Positions 7,376-16,343 of a stretch of 64,000 nucleotides of DNA are shown here, piece by piece (position 1 is the stretch's first letter; the number at the start of each line of letters is the position of its first letter). The notes below the pieces were generated by a model. That model was not told the DNA's origin. It was given only the letters and a program-made list of their open reading frames with translations, and made no database searches. Source of the DNA: Maricaulis sp965242785. GTDB lineage: Bacteria; Pseudomonadota; Alphaproteobacteria; Caulobacterales; Maricaulaceae. Made by a program: the position numbers and the translations under genes. The stretch covers positions 620,001 to 684,000 of the forward strand of contig CBDETA010000003.1 of the NCBI GenBank assembly GCA_965242785.1. Direction: 5' to 3'.

Positions 7376-10084
7376 CTAGCCGCGAATGCGGAAGGTCACA
7401 CCATAGGTCTGCGGGTCGCCCGGATAGGCATTGTAAGACGTGCCCAGGTAACCGACCGACGGGAAGCCACCCTTGGTGTAGTCCTCGTCGGTAATGTTCC
7501 GGCTCCAGACCTGCAGGGCCCAGCCGCCATCTTCGCTACCCAGCGTGACCGATGCATTGAACAGGGTGAAGCTGTCCTGCATGGCGAAGGGCCGCGGATC
7601 CTGCGAGGTGGTATGCAGGAATTCGGAGATGTAGGTCGCCTCACCGCGCCAGTCGATTTCCCAGCCATTGGACAGCGGGGTCGTCAAGGTGGCGGTCAGC
7701 GCACCGACCAGTTCCGAATTGCCGCGGTCGCGACCGGTCAGATTGTTGAACCGGGCCGTTACGCCGGCATTGTTGGTCCGCTCGGCACCGATTTCGCAAA
7801 GCGCGAAGTTGGGATCACCCGGCGTCCACACGCCGACACCGCCAAAGCTGTCCGGACACGGTGCGAACTCGTACTCACCGTAGGAGCTGTCGAGCAGGTA
7901 GGTGAAGCCACCCGTGAACAGCAGGTTGTCGACCGGCGACCACTGACCTTCAAACTCGATACCGGAGATATCGATCGAGCCGGCGTTTTCGAGCGCAAAG
8001 CCATTGCCGACGAAATTGTTGGTCTGGAAGTCCTCGATCGTCTGGGTGAAGTAGGCCACCGCATAGACGAAACGGTTGTCGAACAGCGAGCCCTTGGCAC
8101 CGATCTCGATGTTCTGGGAAATTTCTTCCTCGAACTCGAACACGCCGGTGAAGGCCGCGTTGGTCGACACGTTGAAACCGCCCGGCTTGAAGCCCGTCGC
8201 GTAGGACGCATACAGGTTCAGCGTGTCGGACACGTCATAGGACAGGATCAGATTGCCCGAGAAGTTCGTGTCATTGCGCGAGGTCGGGAAGTTGCCTGCA
8301 TTGACCGGCGGGAAGTTCTGGAACGCCGTGAAGCCCAGCAGCGGGTTCAGGGCCGTGCCGGCGAAGACGGCCGGCAGCGGCTGGGTCGGGTCGATCGGCG
8401 CGCCGCCCGGATAATGGGTCAGGCCCTGGCCCAGCAGCAGCGTCGGCACCAGGTAGGCACAGGCATCACCGCCGATGACCGGGAACAGGCCCGGATGACA
8501 GGTGCCCGGGCTGACCAGACGCAGATCCTGGCCGAGGTCGACAAAGGAGAAGGCCGACAGCGGATCGGGCTGATCGATGAAGGTCGCCATTTCCTTGGAT
8601 TCGTCGGAATAGCGGCCGCCCACCGTCACGGTGAACTGGTCGGTCAGGTGGAAGTCGAGCTGGCCGAACACCGACCAGGCTTCCGTATCATACTGATACT
8701 GCTCCGAGATCAGACCATGGCTCGTAGACACGAAACCACCGGCCGGAACGCTCGGCAGCGCGGAATTACCGGACGGCAGCGGCACGAAGTTACCCACGCC
8801 GGCGGCCGCATTCATGTTCAGGAAGACTTCAAGCAACGACACGCCACCGGTACCGGCCGGCAGACCGAGACCCGCAACGATCGGCGCAACCGACGGAGCC
8901 GAAGCCGCATCGAAGAAGGTACGGGCATCGGCGCCATAGGGCGTCGTGTTGTTGAAGTTCAGCTCGTTGCGATAGAAGAACGCTCCGCCCATCCAGTCCA
9001 TGAAATTGTCGCCGGTCGAGGTGACACGGAATTCCTGGGTGAAGGAGCTGTACTGGTTCTGGATGTTGCGCAGGCTGACCAGGTCGAGATCCGAGAAGTC
9101 TGCGTCAAACAGCTGGTCCTCGTCATATTCGCGGAAGGCGGTGATCGAGGTCAGGGTGAAGGCATCGAAATCATGGTTGATCTCAGCCGAGATGCCCTGG
9201 GTCGTCAGCTGCGTGTTCAGATCCCCGTCGATGGCGATCGTGTCGCCCCCATGCGGGTCAGCCGGAACCGCGGTGCCGCCCAGGCCAACCAGGGCGCCCA
9301 GATCGATCGGATCATAATGGGCGAACGGGGCTGCGCAGCAGTTCTCGTCGATATTGCCATAGTCGGCGATGATGCGGACTTCGGTGTTGTCGCCCGGATT
9401 CCACAGCAGCTGACCGCGCCAGGAGTGGCGATTGCGGTTGTTGATCTGACGGCCGTCGACGGCTTCGATATAGCCGTCATTGGAATGCATCGTGCCATCG
9501 ACGCGGAAGGCGACCGTATCGCTGAGGGGACCGGTGACAGAGGCGCGCACCAGATTCATGCCGTAATTGCCGACGGTGACTTCGCCGACATAACCGAATT
9601 CGTATTCCGGTTCCTGGGTGATCACCGACACCACGCCGGCCGGCGTATTGCGGCCGAACAGGGTCGACTGCGGACCACGGATCACTTCGACGCGCTCAAC
9701 CGACAGAAGGTCGTTGATCGCCGAACCGGAACGCGGACGATAGACACCGTCGATGAAAATGCCGACCGAGGGTTCCAGACCCGGGTTGAAGCTCGACGTC
9801 CCGACGCCGCGGATATTGAACTCCGTATTGGTTGAGGTGGCGAACTCGGACACGCGCAGCGAGGGAACCAGCGTCTGCAGGTCAGCCGCATCGCGGATCT
9901 GCGACTGTTCGATCTGCTCACCTGACACGGCCGCAACCGAGACCGGCGCCTCCTGCAGGGTCTGCTCGCGCTTCTGTGCCGTCACGGTGATGACGTCGAC
10001 CTGCGCCATCGCTCCGGAGGCTCCGATCAGCCCTGCGAGAATCGCGGTCGTGCCAAGGGCGACCGCCTTGTTGAACTTCTTCAT
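7376..10084 (-). CDS. TonB-dependent outer membrane receptor
   Basis: A 902-residue protein. Residues 1-27 are a signal peptide ending in GAMA, followed by a TonB-box-like ITVTAQKRE, then a plug domain (NIRGVG, VERVEVIRGPQSTLFGRNTPAG) and a long beta-barrel ending in an aromatic-poor FRIRG. It imports a large substrate across the outer membrane with TonB/ExbBD energy. Several long Gly/Pro/Ala-rich loops around residues 400-560 suit external loops. The substrate cannot be read, but the divergent operon of a hydrolase, a GMC oxidoreductase and an aldehyde dehydrogenase suggests an organic compound rather than iron. The start is supported by AGGGGAG seven bases upstream. Confidence 0.95.
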   Translation of the reverse strand: MKKFNKAVALGTTAILAGLIGASGAMAQVDVITVTAQKREQTLQEAPVSVAAVSGEQIEQSQIRDAADLQTLVPSLRVSEFATSTNTEFNIRGVGTSSFNPGLEPSVGIFIDGVYRPRSGSAINDLLSVERVEVIRGPQSTLFGRNTPAGVVSVITQEPEYEFGYVGEVTVGNYGMNLVRASVTGPLSDTVAFRVDGTMHSNDGYIEAVDGRQINNRNRHSWRGQLLWNPGDNTEVRIIADYGNIDENCCAAPFAHYDPIDLGALVGLGGTAVPADPHGGDTIAIDGDLNTQLTTQGISAEINHDFDAFTLTSITAFREYDEDQLFDADFSDLDLVSLRNIQNQYSSFTQEFRVTSTGDNFMDWMGGAFFYRNELNFNNTTPYGADARTFFDAASAPSVAPIVAGLGLPAGTGGVSLLEVFLNMNAAAGVGNFVPLPSGNSALPSVPAGGFVSTSHGLISEQYQYDTEAWSVFGQLDFHLTDQFTVTVGGRYSDESKEMATFIDQPDPLSAFSFVDLGQDLRLVSPGTCHPGLFPVIGGDACAYLVPTLLLGQGLTHYPGGAPIDPTQPLPAVFAGTALNPLLGFTAFQNFPPVNAGNFPTSRNDTNFSGNLILSYDVSDTLNLYASYATGFKPGGFNVSTNAAFTGVFEFEEEISQNIEIGAKGSLFDNRFVYAVAYFTQTIEDFQTNNFVGNGFALENAGSIDISGIEFEGQWSPVDNLLFTGGFTYLLDSSYGEYEFAPCPDSFGGVGVWTPGDPNFALCEIGAERTNNAGVTARFNNLTGRDRGNSELVGALTATLTTPLSNGWEIDWRGEATYISEFLHTTSQDPRPFAMQDSFTLFNASVTLGSEDGGWALQVWSRNITDEDYTKGGFPSVGYLGTSYNAYPGDPQTYGVTFRIRG

Positions 10085-10099
10085 GGATTAACTCCCCTC

Positions 10100-10112
10100 T
10101 ATACGCGGTATA
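10100..10112. promoter_or_regulatory. Palindrome TATACGCGGTATA close to the TonB receptor start
   Basis: A 13-bp palindrome (TATAC-GCG-GTATA) ends about 16 bases upstream of the receptor ATG, next to its ribosome binding site. It could be an operator or an AT-rich promoter element. Only its symmetry supports it. Confidence 0.35.
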
Positions 10113-10147
10113 ATTCTGCCAACCGATCCGCGCTGATGGACGATATA

Positions 10148-10160
10148 TGAACACCGCTCA
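10148..10160. promoter_or_regulatory. 13-bp palindrome TGAACACCGCTCA (site 3 of 4)
   Basis: An imperfect copy of the repeated palindrome, 64 bases upstream of the TonB receptor start, in the 248-bp divergent intergenic region. Its place fits operator control of the receptor promoter. Confidence 0.5.
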
Positions 10161-10295
10161 CGGCTTATGTCAGCCGCTTTATCCCAAATGCGCAAAAATC
10201 ATGCCCGATTGATGCATGTAATCCTCACCCCGGTTTTCGCTCACGGATGAAATGCCGGCTCTTTTCAAGCCCGCTTTCTCTGCTAGGCTGCCCGG

Positions 10296-10308
10296 TGAAC
10301 AGCGTTCA
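10296..10308. promoter_or_regulatory. 13-bp palindrome TGAACAGCGTTCA (site 4 of 4)
   Basis: A perfect palindrome 25 bases upstream of the serine hydrolase start, between any promoter and the GGGGAG ribosome binding site. That position would let a bound dimer block transcription of the hydrolase, GMC and aldehyde dehydrogenase operon. Confidence 0.55.
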
Positions 10309-10332
10309 AAAAAGCTGTGATCGGGGAGCAAA

Positions 10333-11580
10333 ATGAATAAGATAATCATAGGTTTGGTCGCAATTTCGAGCACCGCAGCACTCGCCGGTGCTGGCTGGTA
10401 CTACCGTCCATGGTCGGAGTATTCACCTGCGGAAATCCAGGCTGCAATTGACCCGGAACGACTGCCTGAAACCTTTCGCAATATGGGCGAGATTTTCCCC
10501 TATCGCACGATCGAGCCGGTCGAATCGGCCCGCCCACTGCCGCGCGCCGACGCCACACAGAACGTCGCCTACAGCTTCAAGGGCGCCGATCTTCACGTCG
10601 ATGACTGGCTTGAAGCCTCCCGCTCGACCGGCCTGATGGTGCTGCACAATGGCCGGGTTGTTCACGAGCAGTACCTGTTGGGTTCCACGCCCGAGACCCG
10701 TCACACATCCTGGTCGGTCGGCAAGAGCTTTGTCGCGACCCTGATCGCGATTGGGCTGGAACAGGGCCGTATCAACACGCTGGACCAGACCGCGGAAATG
10801 TTCGCGCCGCAATTCGGCGGCACGCCCTACGGCCAGACCTCCCTGCGCCACCTCTTGATGATGTCGGCCGGGGTCGATTTCGAGGAAGACTACTCCGCAC
10901 CCAATTCCGACATCCGCCGCCTCTTCCTGGGCGCCAACATCTATGGCCAGAACATCGACAGCCTGGTCGCCGACGTGCCCCGCAACCGTCCGCCGGGAGA
11001 GGACCTGCACTATGTCTCGGCCAACACCCAGGTCCTGTCCGCCGTCGTGCGCGGCGTCTGGCGGGCACCGCTGGCCGAGGTCGTTCAGCAGGAGCTGTGG
11101 GGGCCGCTGGGCATGACCGGCCACGCCTATTGGAACCAGAACATCGAAGGCGAGAACGGCATGGCTATCGGCTATTGCTGCCTCAATGCCACGCTGGAAG
11201 ACTATGCCCGCATGGGACAGTTCTACCTGCAGGACGGGGTCTGGGACGGACAGCGCCTGCTGCCCGAAGGCTGGGTCGAGCTGGCGACCCGTCCGAATGC
11301 CCCCTTCCAGGAACCCGGCCCCGACGCCGTCTATGCCCATCGCGGCTATGGCCTGCACTTCTGGGTGCCCGAGGGCTATGAAGGCGAATACTTCATGGCG
11401 GGCGTCTATGGCCAGTATGTCTGGGTCGATGAGCGCCGGAACATCGTCATCGCCCGCACGGCTGCGGATACCGAATGGGGCCCCAGGACCGAGGAATCGA
11501 TTGCCGTGATGCGCGCCCTGGCCGCACACTATGGCGACCCGGTCGACAGTGTCCCGGCTGCGGGAGGCGATGATGAGTGA
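10333..11580 (+). CDS. Serine hydrolase, beta-lactamase class C / NylB-like
   Basis: A 415-residue protein with an N-terminal hydrophobic segment (residues 3-21), so probably periplasmic or membrane-anchored. The SxxK nucleophile motif is S128-V-G-K131, and Tyr227 followed by SANTQ matches the second motif of 6-aminohexanoate-dimer hydrolase-like enzymes. Such enzymes cleave amides or esters through an acyl-serine. The start follows GGGGAG. The 3' end overlaps the GMC gene by 8 bases, so they are co-translated. The three-gene order suggests stepwise processing: hydrolysis of an ester or amide, oxidation of the released alcohol, then of the aldehyde. Substrate unknown. Confidence 0.85.
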   Translation: MNKIIIGLVAISSTAALAGAGWYYRPWSEYSPAEIQAAIDPERLPETFRNMGEIFPYRTIEPVESARPLPRADATQNVAYSFKGADLHVDDWLEASRSTGLMVLHNGRVVHEQYLLGSTPETRHTSWSVGKSFVATLIAIGLEQGRINTLDQTAEMFAPQFGGTPYGQTSLRHLLMMSAGVDFEEDYSAPNSDIRRLFLGANIYGQNIDSLVADVPRNRPPGEDLHYVSANTQVLSAVVRGVWRAPLAEVVQQELWGPLGMTGHAYWNQNIEGENGMAIGYCCLNATLEDYARMGQFYLQDGVWDGQRLLPEGWVELATRPNAPFQEPGPDAVYAHRGYGLHFWVPEGYEGEYFMAGVYGQYVWVDERRNIVIARTAADTEWGPRTEESIAVMRALAAHYGDPVDSVPAAGGDDE

Positions 11581-13177
11581 TAGCGAGTTCGACTACATCA
11601 TCTGTGGTGCCGGCTCGGCCGGCTGCACGGTCGCCGAACGCCTGTCCCGCGATCCGTCCGTCAGCGTGCTGGTGCTGGAGGCCGGCGGTTCGGACAACAG
11701 CCCGATCATCCGCACGCCGATGCTGCTGCAATACGCGGTGACCGGCGAACAGTTCAATTGGGGCTATTGGACCGAACCGCAAAAACACCTGTTCGACCGC
11801 AAGCTGCTCTGGCCGCGCGGCAAGACGCTCGGCGGCTCCTCCTCGATCAACGCCATGCACTACATGCGCGGTGCGCCGGAGAATTATGACGAGTGGGAGC
11901 GCGAATACGGTGCCGAGGGCTGGAATTGGGAGACTGCCCTGCCCGCCTTCAAGGAAGTCCAGCACCAGACCCGCGGCGACAGCGAGCTGCACGGCACGGG
12001 CGGTCCGCTCTGGGTCTCCGACATCGCCCCGCTCAATCCGCTGACCGAGGATTTCCTCAGAGCGGCGGACGAGCTTCAGTACAAGCGCAATAGCGACTTC
12101 AATGGCCCGGACCAGGAGGGGTTCGGCCCCTACCAGGTCACCCAGAAACAGGGCAAGCGTTGTTCGGCGGCCGACGCCTTCCTGCGTCCGGCGCTGGAGC
12201 GCGAGAACTGCGCCGTCCGCATCAACACGATGGTGCGCAAGGTGGTGCTGGAGAACGGCCGTGCCACCGGCGTGGAAGTGGAGACCGACGGCCAGCGCCA
12301 GGTCCTCACCGCCCGCAAGGAAGTCATCCTCTCTGGCGGTGCGATCAATTCGCCGCAAACCCTGCTCCTCTCCGGCATCGGCCCGGCCAACGAGCTGCGC
12401 GCCCTGGGTATTTCCGTCGAACACGACCTGCCCGGCGTCGGCAAGAACCTGCAGGACCATCTGGACGTCACCGCCCAGATGTGGACCCGCTCGACCAAGG
12501 CGATCAGCCGCTCGCTCAGCTCCGTGCCCAAACAGATGTATATGGTCGCGCGTTGGGCCCTGATGGGCGACGGACCCTTTACCGTGAACCCGGTCCAGGG
12601 CGGTGCCTTTATCAAATCGGCTTTCGCCGAGGAACTGCCCGACCTGCAGCTGGTCTTCATCCCCGCGATCTCCAATGATCACGGCAAGGAGAAGATCTCC
12701 GGCTATGGCGTCACCCTGCACGTCTGCCAGCTGTATCCGAAAAGCCGCGGCGAGATCACGCTGAAGAGCGATGATCCCTTCGAACATCCTGCCATCCAGC
12801 CCAACTACGGCCAGCAAGAGTTCGACATCGACGTGCTTGCCGACGGCCTCGCAAAGGTGCGCGAGATCCTGCGCGCCCCGGCCTTCGACCATGAGCGCAA
12901 GTCCGAACGCTTCCCCGGCGACGGGGTGACAAGCCTGTCGGAATTGAAGGATGATGTGCGCCGACGCTCGCAGACCCTCTACCACCCGACCTCGACCTGC
13001 GCGATGGGATCGGGCGATCTGGCCGTCACCGACAGCCGCTGCCGGGTGAAGGGGATCCAGGCGCTGCGCGTGGTCGACGCCTCGGTGATGCCACGCCTCA
13101 TCGGCGGCAACACCAACGCCCCCACGATCATGATCGCCACGCGCGCCGGCGCGATGATCGCAGAAGACAATGCCTGA
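11573..13177 (+). CDS. GMC-family flavin oxidoreductase (choline/alcohol dehydrogenase type)
   Basis: A 534-residue FAD enzyme. The N-terminal dinucleotide-binding motif is CGAGSAGC at about 9-16, the GMC signature 1 appears as GKTLGGSSSINAM, and signature 2 as SGGAINSPQTLLLSGIG. Near the C-terminus the catalytic His is in YHPTSTCAMG and the paired Asn in GGNTNAPT. These enzymes oxidise primary alcohols to aldehydes. The ATG at 11573 has GGAGG five bases upstream; 11570 is an alternative. It overlaps the hydrolase gene and is followed eleven bases later by an aldehyde dehydrogenase, which would take its product to the acid. Confidence 0.92.
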   Translation: MSDSEFDYIICGAGSAGCTVAERLSRDPSVSVLVLEAGGSDNSPIIRTPMLLQYAVTGEQFNWGYWTEPQKHLFDRKLLWPRGKTLGGSSSINAMHYMRGAPENYDEWEREYGAEGWNWETALPAFKEVQHQTRGDSELHGTGGPLWVSDIAPLNPLTEDFLRAADELQYKRNSDFNGPDQEGFGPYQVTQKQGKRCSAADAFLRPALERENCAVRINTMVRKVVLENGRATGVEVETDGQRQVLTARKEVILSGGAINSPQTLLLSGIGPANELRALGISVEHDLPGVGKNLQDHLDVTAQMWTRSTKAISRSLSSVPKQMYMVARWALMGDGPFTVNPVQGGAFIKSAFAEELPDLQLVFIPAISNDHGKEKISGYGVTLHVCQLYPKSRGEITLKSDDPFEHPAIQPNYGQQEFDIDVLADGLAKVREILRAPAFDHERKSERFPGDGVTSLSELKDDVRRRSQTLYHPTSTCAMGSGDLAVTDSRCRVKGIQALRVVDASVMPRLIGGNTNAPTIMIATRAGAMIAEDNA

Positions 13178-13188
13178 GGAGACGCATC

Positions 13189-14610
13189 ATGAGTGAAGCG
13201 GAAGCCAAGCAGATCGAACGCATGAAGGCCCTCCTGGAGGCTCAGAAGGCCGCCTTCCGGGCCGAGCGTCACCGCCCGCTGGACAAGCGCAAGGCCGATC
13301 TCGACCGCATCGCCAGCCTCTGCCGCGACCATGCCGACGCCATCGCCGAGGCGATCAGCCGGGATTTCGGCAATCGCGCCCGCGAGGAAAGCGTCATCGC
13401 CGAGATCGCCTTCGTCATCCAGGACGTCGCCCACACCAAGAAACATCTGGCCCGCTGGATGAAGACGCGCCGTGTCGGCGTGCCGCTGACGCTGATGCCG
13501 GGCAAAGCCGAGATCCGCCGCGAGCCCAAGGGCGTCATCGGCATTGTCGCGCCCTGGAACTATCCGTTCCAGCTGGCCATCGCGCCGCTGGTCGCAGCGC
13601 TGGGTGCGGGCTGCCGGGCGATCATCAAACCGTCCGAATACACACCGGCCACGGCCGAGCTGATGAAGCGCCTCCTGGCCGACGCTTTCGAGGAAGACCA
13701 TGTCTGCGTCATCACCGGCGGACCGGCAGTCGGCGAGGCCTTCACCCAGCTCAAATTCGACCACCTCTTCTACACCGGCTCGACCCAGGTCGGCCGCCTG
13801 GTCGCCAAGGCTGCGGCGGAGAATCTGGTGCCGGTGACGCTGGAGCTGGGTGGCAAGTCGCCGGCCATCATCACGCCGGGCTACCCGGTGGAACACGCAG
13901 CAAAATCCATCGCCTGGGGCAAGTTCTTCAATGCCGGCCAGACCTGCGTCGCACCGGACTATGTGATGACCCCCAAGGGCACCGAGCGCAGCATCGGCGC
14001 AGCCATCATCGACGCTGCCGGAAAACAGTTTGCCGACGCCTCCACCGATGACGCCTATACCGCCATCGTCTCGGACCGGCATTATGAGCGTCTCACCGGC
14101 ATGATCGAGGAAGCTCGCTCCGGCGGCGCCGAGATCCTGCAGCCCGAGCATGATGCCCAGGCGGCCCAGGCCGGCCGCAAGATCCCGCCAACCGTGGTGC
14201 TCAACCCGCCCAGGGACGCCAAGATCATGACCGAGGAAATCTTCGGCCCGCTCCTGCCGGTGATCGGCTATTCAGAACTGGACGCCGCCGTCGACTATGT
14301 CGCCGACCGCGATCACCCGCTCGCGCTCTATGTCTACTCGACCGACAAGGTCCAGGCCCGGCGCGTGCTTGACGAGACCCAGTCCGGCGGCGCGGGTGTC
14401 AATATCAACATCCTGCACCTGTCCGTGCCCGACCTGCCTTTCGGCGGCGTCGGCGCTTCCGGCCAGGGCGCCTATCACGGCAAGGCCGGCTTCGACACCT
14501 TCACCCATGACCGCTCGGTCTTCTCGACCGGCAAATGGCATCCCTCGCGTCTCCTGGCGCCGCCCTATGGCAAGCTCTTCGAACGCATCGCCAAGCGGCA
14601 ACTGGGCTAG
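13189..14610 (+). CDS. Coniferyl-aldehyde-dehydrogenase-type aldehyde dehydrogenase
   Basis: A 473-residue NAD(P)-dependent aldehyde dehydrogenase. It has APWNYPFQL near 121, the catalytic Glu219 in LELGGKSP and the catalytic Cys253 in NAGQTCVAPDY. The shortened N-terminus and the tail ending in LLAPPYGKLFERI match the CalB/coniferyl aldehyde dehydrogenase subgroup, which also contains fatty aldehyde dehydrogenases with a hydrophobic tail. It is third in the hydrolase-GMC operon and preceded by GAGGAGACGC. It probably oxidises the aldehyde made by the GMC enzyme. Aromatic versus aliphatic substrate cannot be decided. Confidence 0.9.
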   Translation: MSEAEAKQIERMKALLEAQKAAFRAERHRPLDKRKADLDRIASLCRDHADAIAEAISRDFGNRAREESVIAEIAFVIQDVAHTKKHLARWMKTRRVGVPLTLMPGKAEIRREPKGVIGIVAPWNYPFQLAIAPLVAALGAGCRAIIKPSEYTPATAELMKRLLADAFEEDHVCVITGGPAVGEAFTQLKFDHLFYTGSTQVGRLVAKAAAENLVPVTLELGGKSPAIITPGYPVEHAAKSIAWGKFFNAGQTCVAPDYVMTPKGTERSIGAAIIDAAGKQFADASTDDAYTAIVSDRHYERLTGMIEEARSGGAEILQPEHDAQAAQAGRKIPPTVVLNPPRDAKIMTEEIFGPLLPVIGYSELDAAVDYVADRDHPLALYVYSTDKVQARRVLDETQSGGAGVNINILHLSVPDLPFGGVGASGQGAYHGKAGFDTFTHDRSVFSTGKWHPSRLLAPPYGKLFERIAKRQLG

Positions 14611-14670
14611 CCAGCCCCCCGGTGAGACGGTGTAGACAGGGGCTGGTATCGCAGAATCAGGACCAGCCCC

Positions 14671-15429
14671 ATGTCGCTTCCCCTCGCCGGCAAACGTGCC
14701 CTCATCACCGGTTCCAGCCATGGCGTCGGCCTGGCGGCCGCCCACCTGTTTGCCGCCCAGGGCGCCGAGGTCGTGCTGCACGGCAATGCCAACATGGCCG
14801 ATGCCGATACCGCCGTTCAGGCGATCGGCAACCGGGCGCTGGGCGCGATCCAGGCCGACCTCTCCCAGCCCGGCGCCGGGCGCGATCTTTATGATGCCGC
14901 CCTGCACCTGGCCTCGGGCCGGCTCGACATCATCATCAACAATGCCGGCATTCACTGGGCCACGCCCCTGGACAGTGCCGACACCGACTGGGAAGCCAAC
15001 TGGGCCGTCACCCTGCAGGTCAATCTGATGGCCGTCGCTGATATCTGCCGGGCCGCCATTCCCGAAATGGTCGCCTCCGGAGGCGGTTCGATCATCAATA
15101 TCGCCAGCCGCGCCGGCTATCGCGGCGAGGACCGCAACCACATGGCCTATGCGGCTTCAAAAGGTGCCGTCCTGGCCTTGACCAAGACCATTGCCCGGCA
15201 ATGGGGATCCGACCACGTCTACGCCTATGCCCTCGCCCCCGGCTGGATCGACACCCGCATGGGTCCCCAGCACGAGGAAGACCGCCTGCGTGCCCGGCAG
15301 GAAATCCCGATCGGCGACCTCGCCCAGCCCGAGGAAATCGCCGCCATGTGCGCCTTCCTCGCCTCCGGTGCGTGCCGCAGCGCGACCGGCAGTTGCATCG
15401 ACATCAATGGCGCGAGCTATGTGAGATAG
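14671..15429 (+). CDS. Short-chain dehydrogenase/reductase
   Basis: A 252-residue classical SDR. The cofactor motif is GSSHGVG at 14-20, NNAG at 90-93, and the catalytic residues are Ser146 in IASRAG with Tyr160 and Lys164 in YAASK. Arg/His rather than Asp after the second strand hints at NADPH, but this is weak. It lies 60 bases after the aldehyde dehydrogenase and may belong to the same operon. The reaction is oxidoreduction of a hydroxyl or keto group on an unknown substrate. A CCGGA-loop-TCCGG-TTTT hairpin follows the stop. Confidence 0.88.
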   Translation: MSLPLAGKRALITGSSHGVGLAAAHLFAAQGAEVVLHGNANMADADTAVQAIGNRALGAIQADLSQPGAGRDLYDAALHLASGRLDIIINNAGIHWATPLDSADTDWEANWAVTLQVNLMAVADICRAAIPEMVASGGGSIINIASRAGYRGEDRNHMAYAASKGAVLALTKTIARQWGSDHVYAYALAPGWIDTRMGPQHEEDRLRARQEIPIGDLAQPEEIAAMCAFLASGACRSATGSCIDINGASYVR

Positions 15430-15434
15430 GGCGT

Positions 15435-15454
15435 GCCGGAACGGCTCCGGTTTT
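15435..15454 (+). terminator. Possible terminator after the SDR
   Basis: A short GC stem (CCGGA / TCCGG, 5-base loop) followed by TTTT, six bases after the SDR stop. The stem is short, so termination would be partial. Confidence 0.4.
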
Positions 15455-15559
15455 CCCGGACGCAAAGGCACCGCAGAGCGCCCGGTCAGCACGAAAGGTC
15501 GTTTTAGCCCCCGAAAGGTTGATGGCTGGTCCGGGGCTATCCCAGCAGGCTTGCAGCCG

Positions 15560-16078
15560 CTACCCGATCGCGCGCCGTTGCTCTTGCTGCGCGCCGTTGT
15601 ACGCCGAAGGAAAGGTTGCGTTGGCGGCCGGTCTTGAAGCGGCCTCCACCGGTTTTTTGCGGCCGATGGCACGCTCGTGGCGTTGTGGCAAGGCGGCACC
15701 ATGGTAGACGTCTGCCAGCTGCGAGCCCAACAGCATGATATCAAACGGCTTGGGAATGACTTCTCTCGCACCGGCTTCCTTGAGCATGCGCGCATTGGTG
15801 AGATCGGTCCGGGCTGTAAGGAAGATGAAGGGAACCTGCTTGGCCGCCGGCTCGGTATCCAGCAATTCCTGCATCACCTCGAGCCCGCTCTTGTGCGGTA
15901 CGAGATAATCGAACAGGCAGACATCGGGTTTCCAGACACGGAACATTTCGATGGCTTCATCGCCGTCCCGGGCGTGCTTGACCTCAAAGCCGGAAATGGA
16001 CTCGAGCGCAAAGCAAGCCAGCTGGGCGTTCGCCTCGACGTCTTCAAGCAGCAGCACGCGTTGCAAAGGGGCATTCAT
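15560..16078 (-). CDS. Response regulator receiver-domain protein
   Basis: A 172-residue protein with one CheY-like receiver domain (residues about 6-125). The acidic pocket is Glu12-Asp13, the phosphoacceptor is Asp57 in FDYLVP, the switch Thr is in FLTART, and the conserved Lys is in VIPKPFD. No output domain follows, only about 45 low-complexity residues, so it acts by protein contact, as in phosphorelays. The ATG at 16078 follows AGGAGG at nine bases, which is clearly better than the upstream in-frame ATG at 16156. No partner kinase is adjacent; the nearest is the hybrid kinase gene at 32-34 kb. A 135-bp AT-rich stretch upstream (16141-16275) is the likely promoter region. Confidence 0.9.
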   Translation of the reverse strand: MNAPLQRVLLLEDVEANAQLACFALESISGFEVKHARDGDEAIEMFRVWKPDVCLFDYLVPHKSGLEVMQELLDTEPAAKQVPFIFLTARTDLTNARMLKEAGAREVIPKPFDIMLLGSQLADVYHGAALPQRHERAIGRKKPVEAASRPAANATFPSAYNGAQQEQRRAIG

Positions 16079-16343
16079 GTTCACGCCCTCCTCTTCCATC
16101 CGGACCTTCTCGTTGACCCGACCCTCGCGTTTGGCCATGAAGTGAAGGTTAACCATAAATGCAAGCGGATATCAGGATTAGCGTGACTTATATATTGACG
16201 AAACTATTCAGTCACTTCGAAGGAAGAACTACCTCAATTCATTGTCGTATTAATGTATTATGATAGGGTTTTGACTGCCTGACCGGCGCAGCAGCATCGG
16301 AAGCCTTGCTCCGGGCGCCAGGTTTGTTCCGGCCGCAGACGGG

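Noticed and set aside
7349..9835. An 828-codon plus-strand frame opposite the TonB receptor
   Set aside because: Antisense of a beta-barrel gene in GC-rich DNA; its translation is Arg/Gln-rich without domains.
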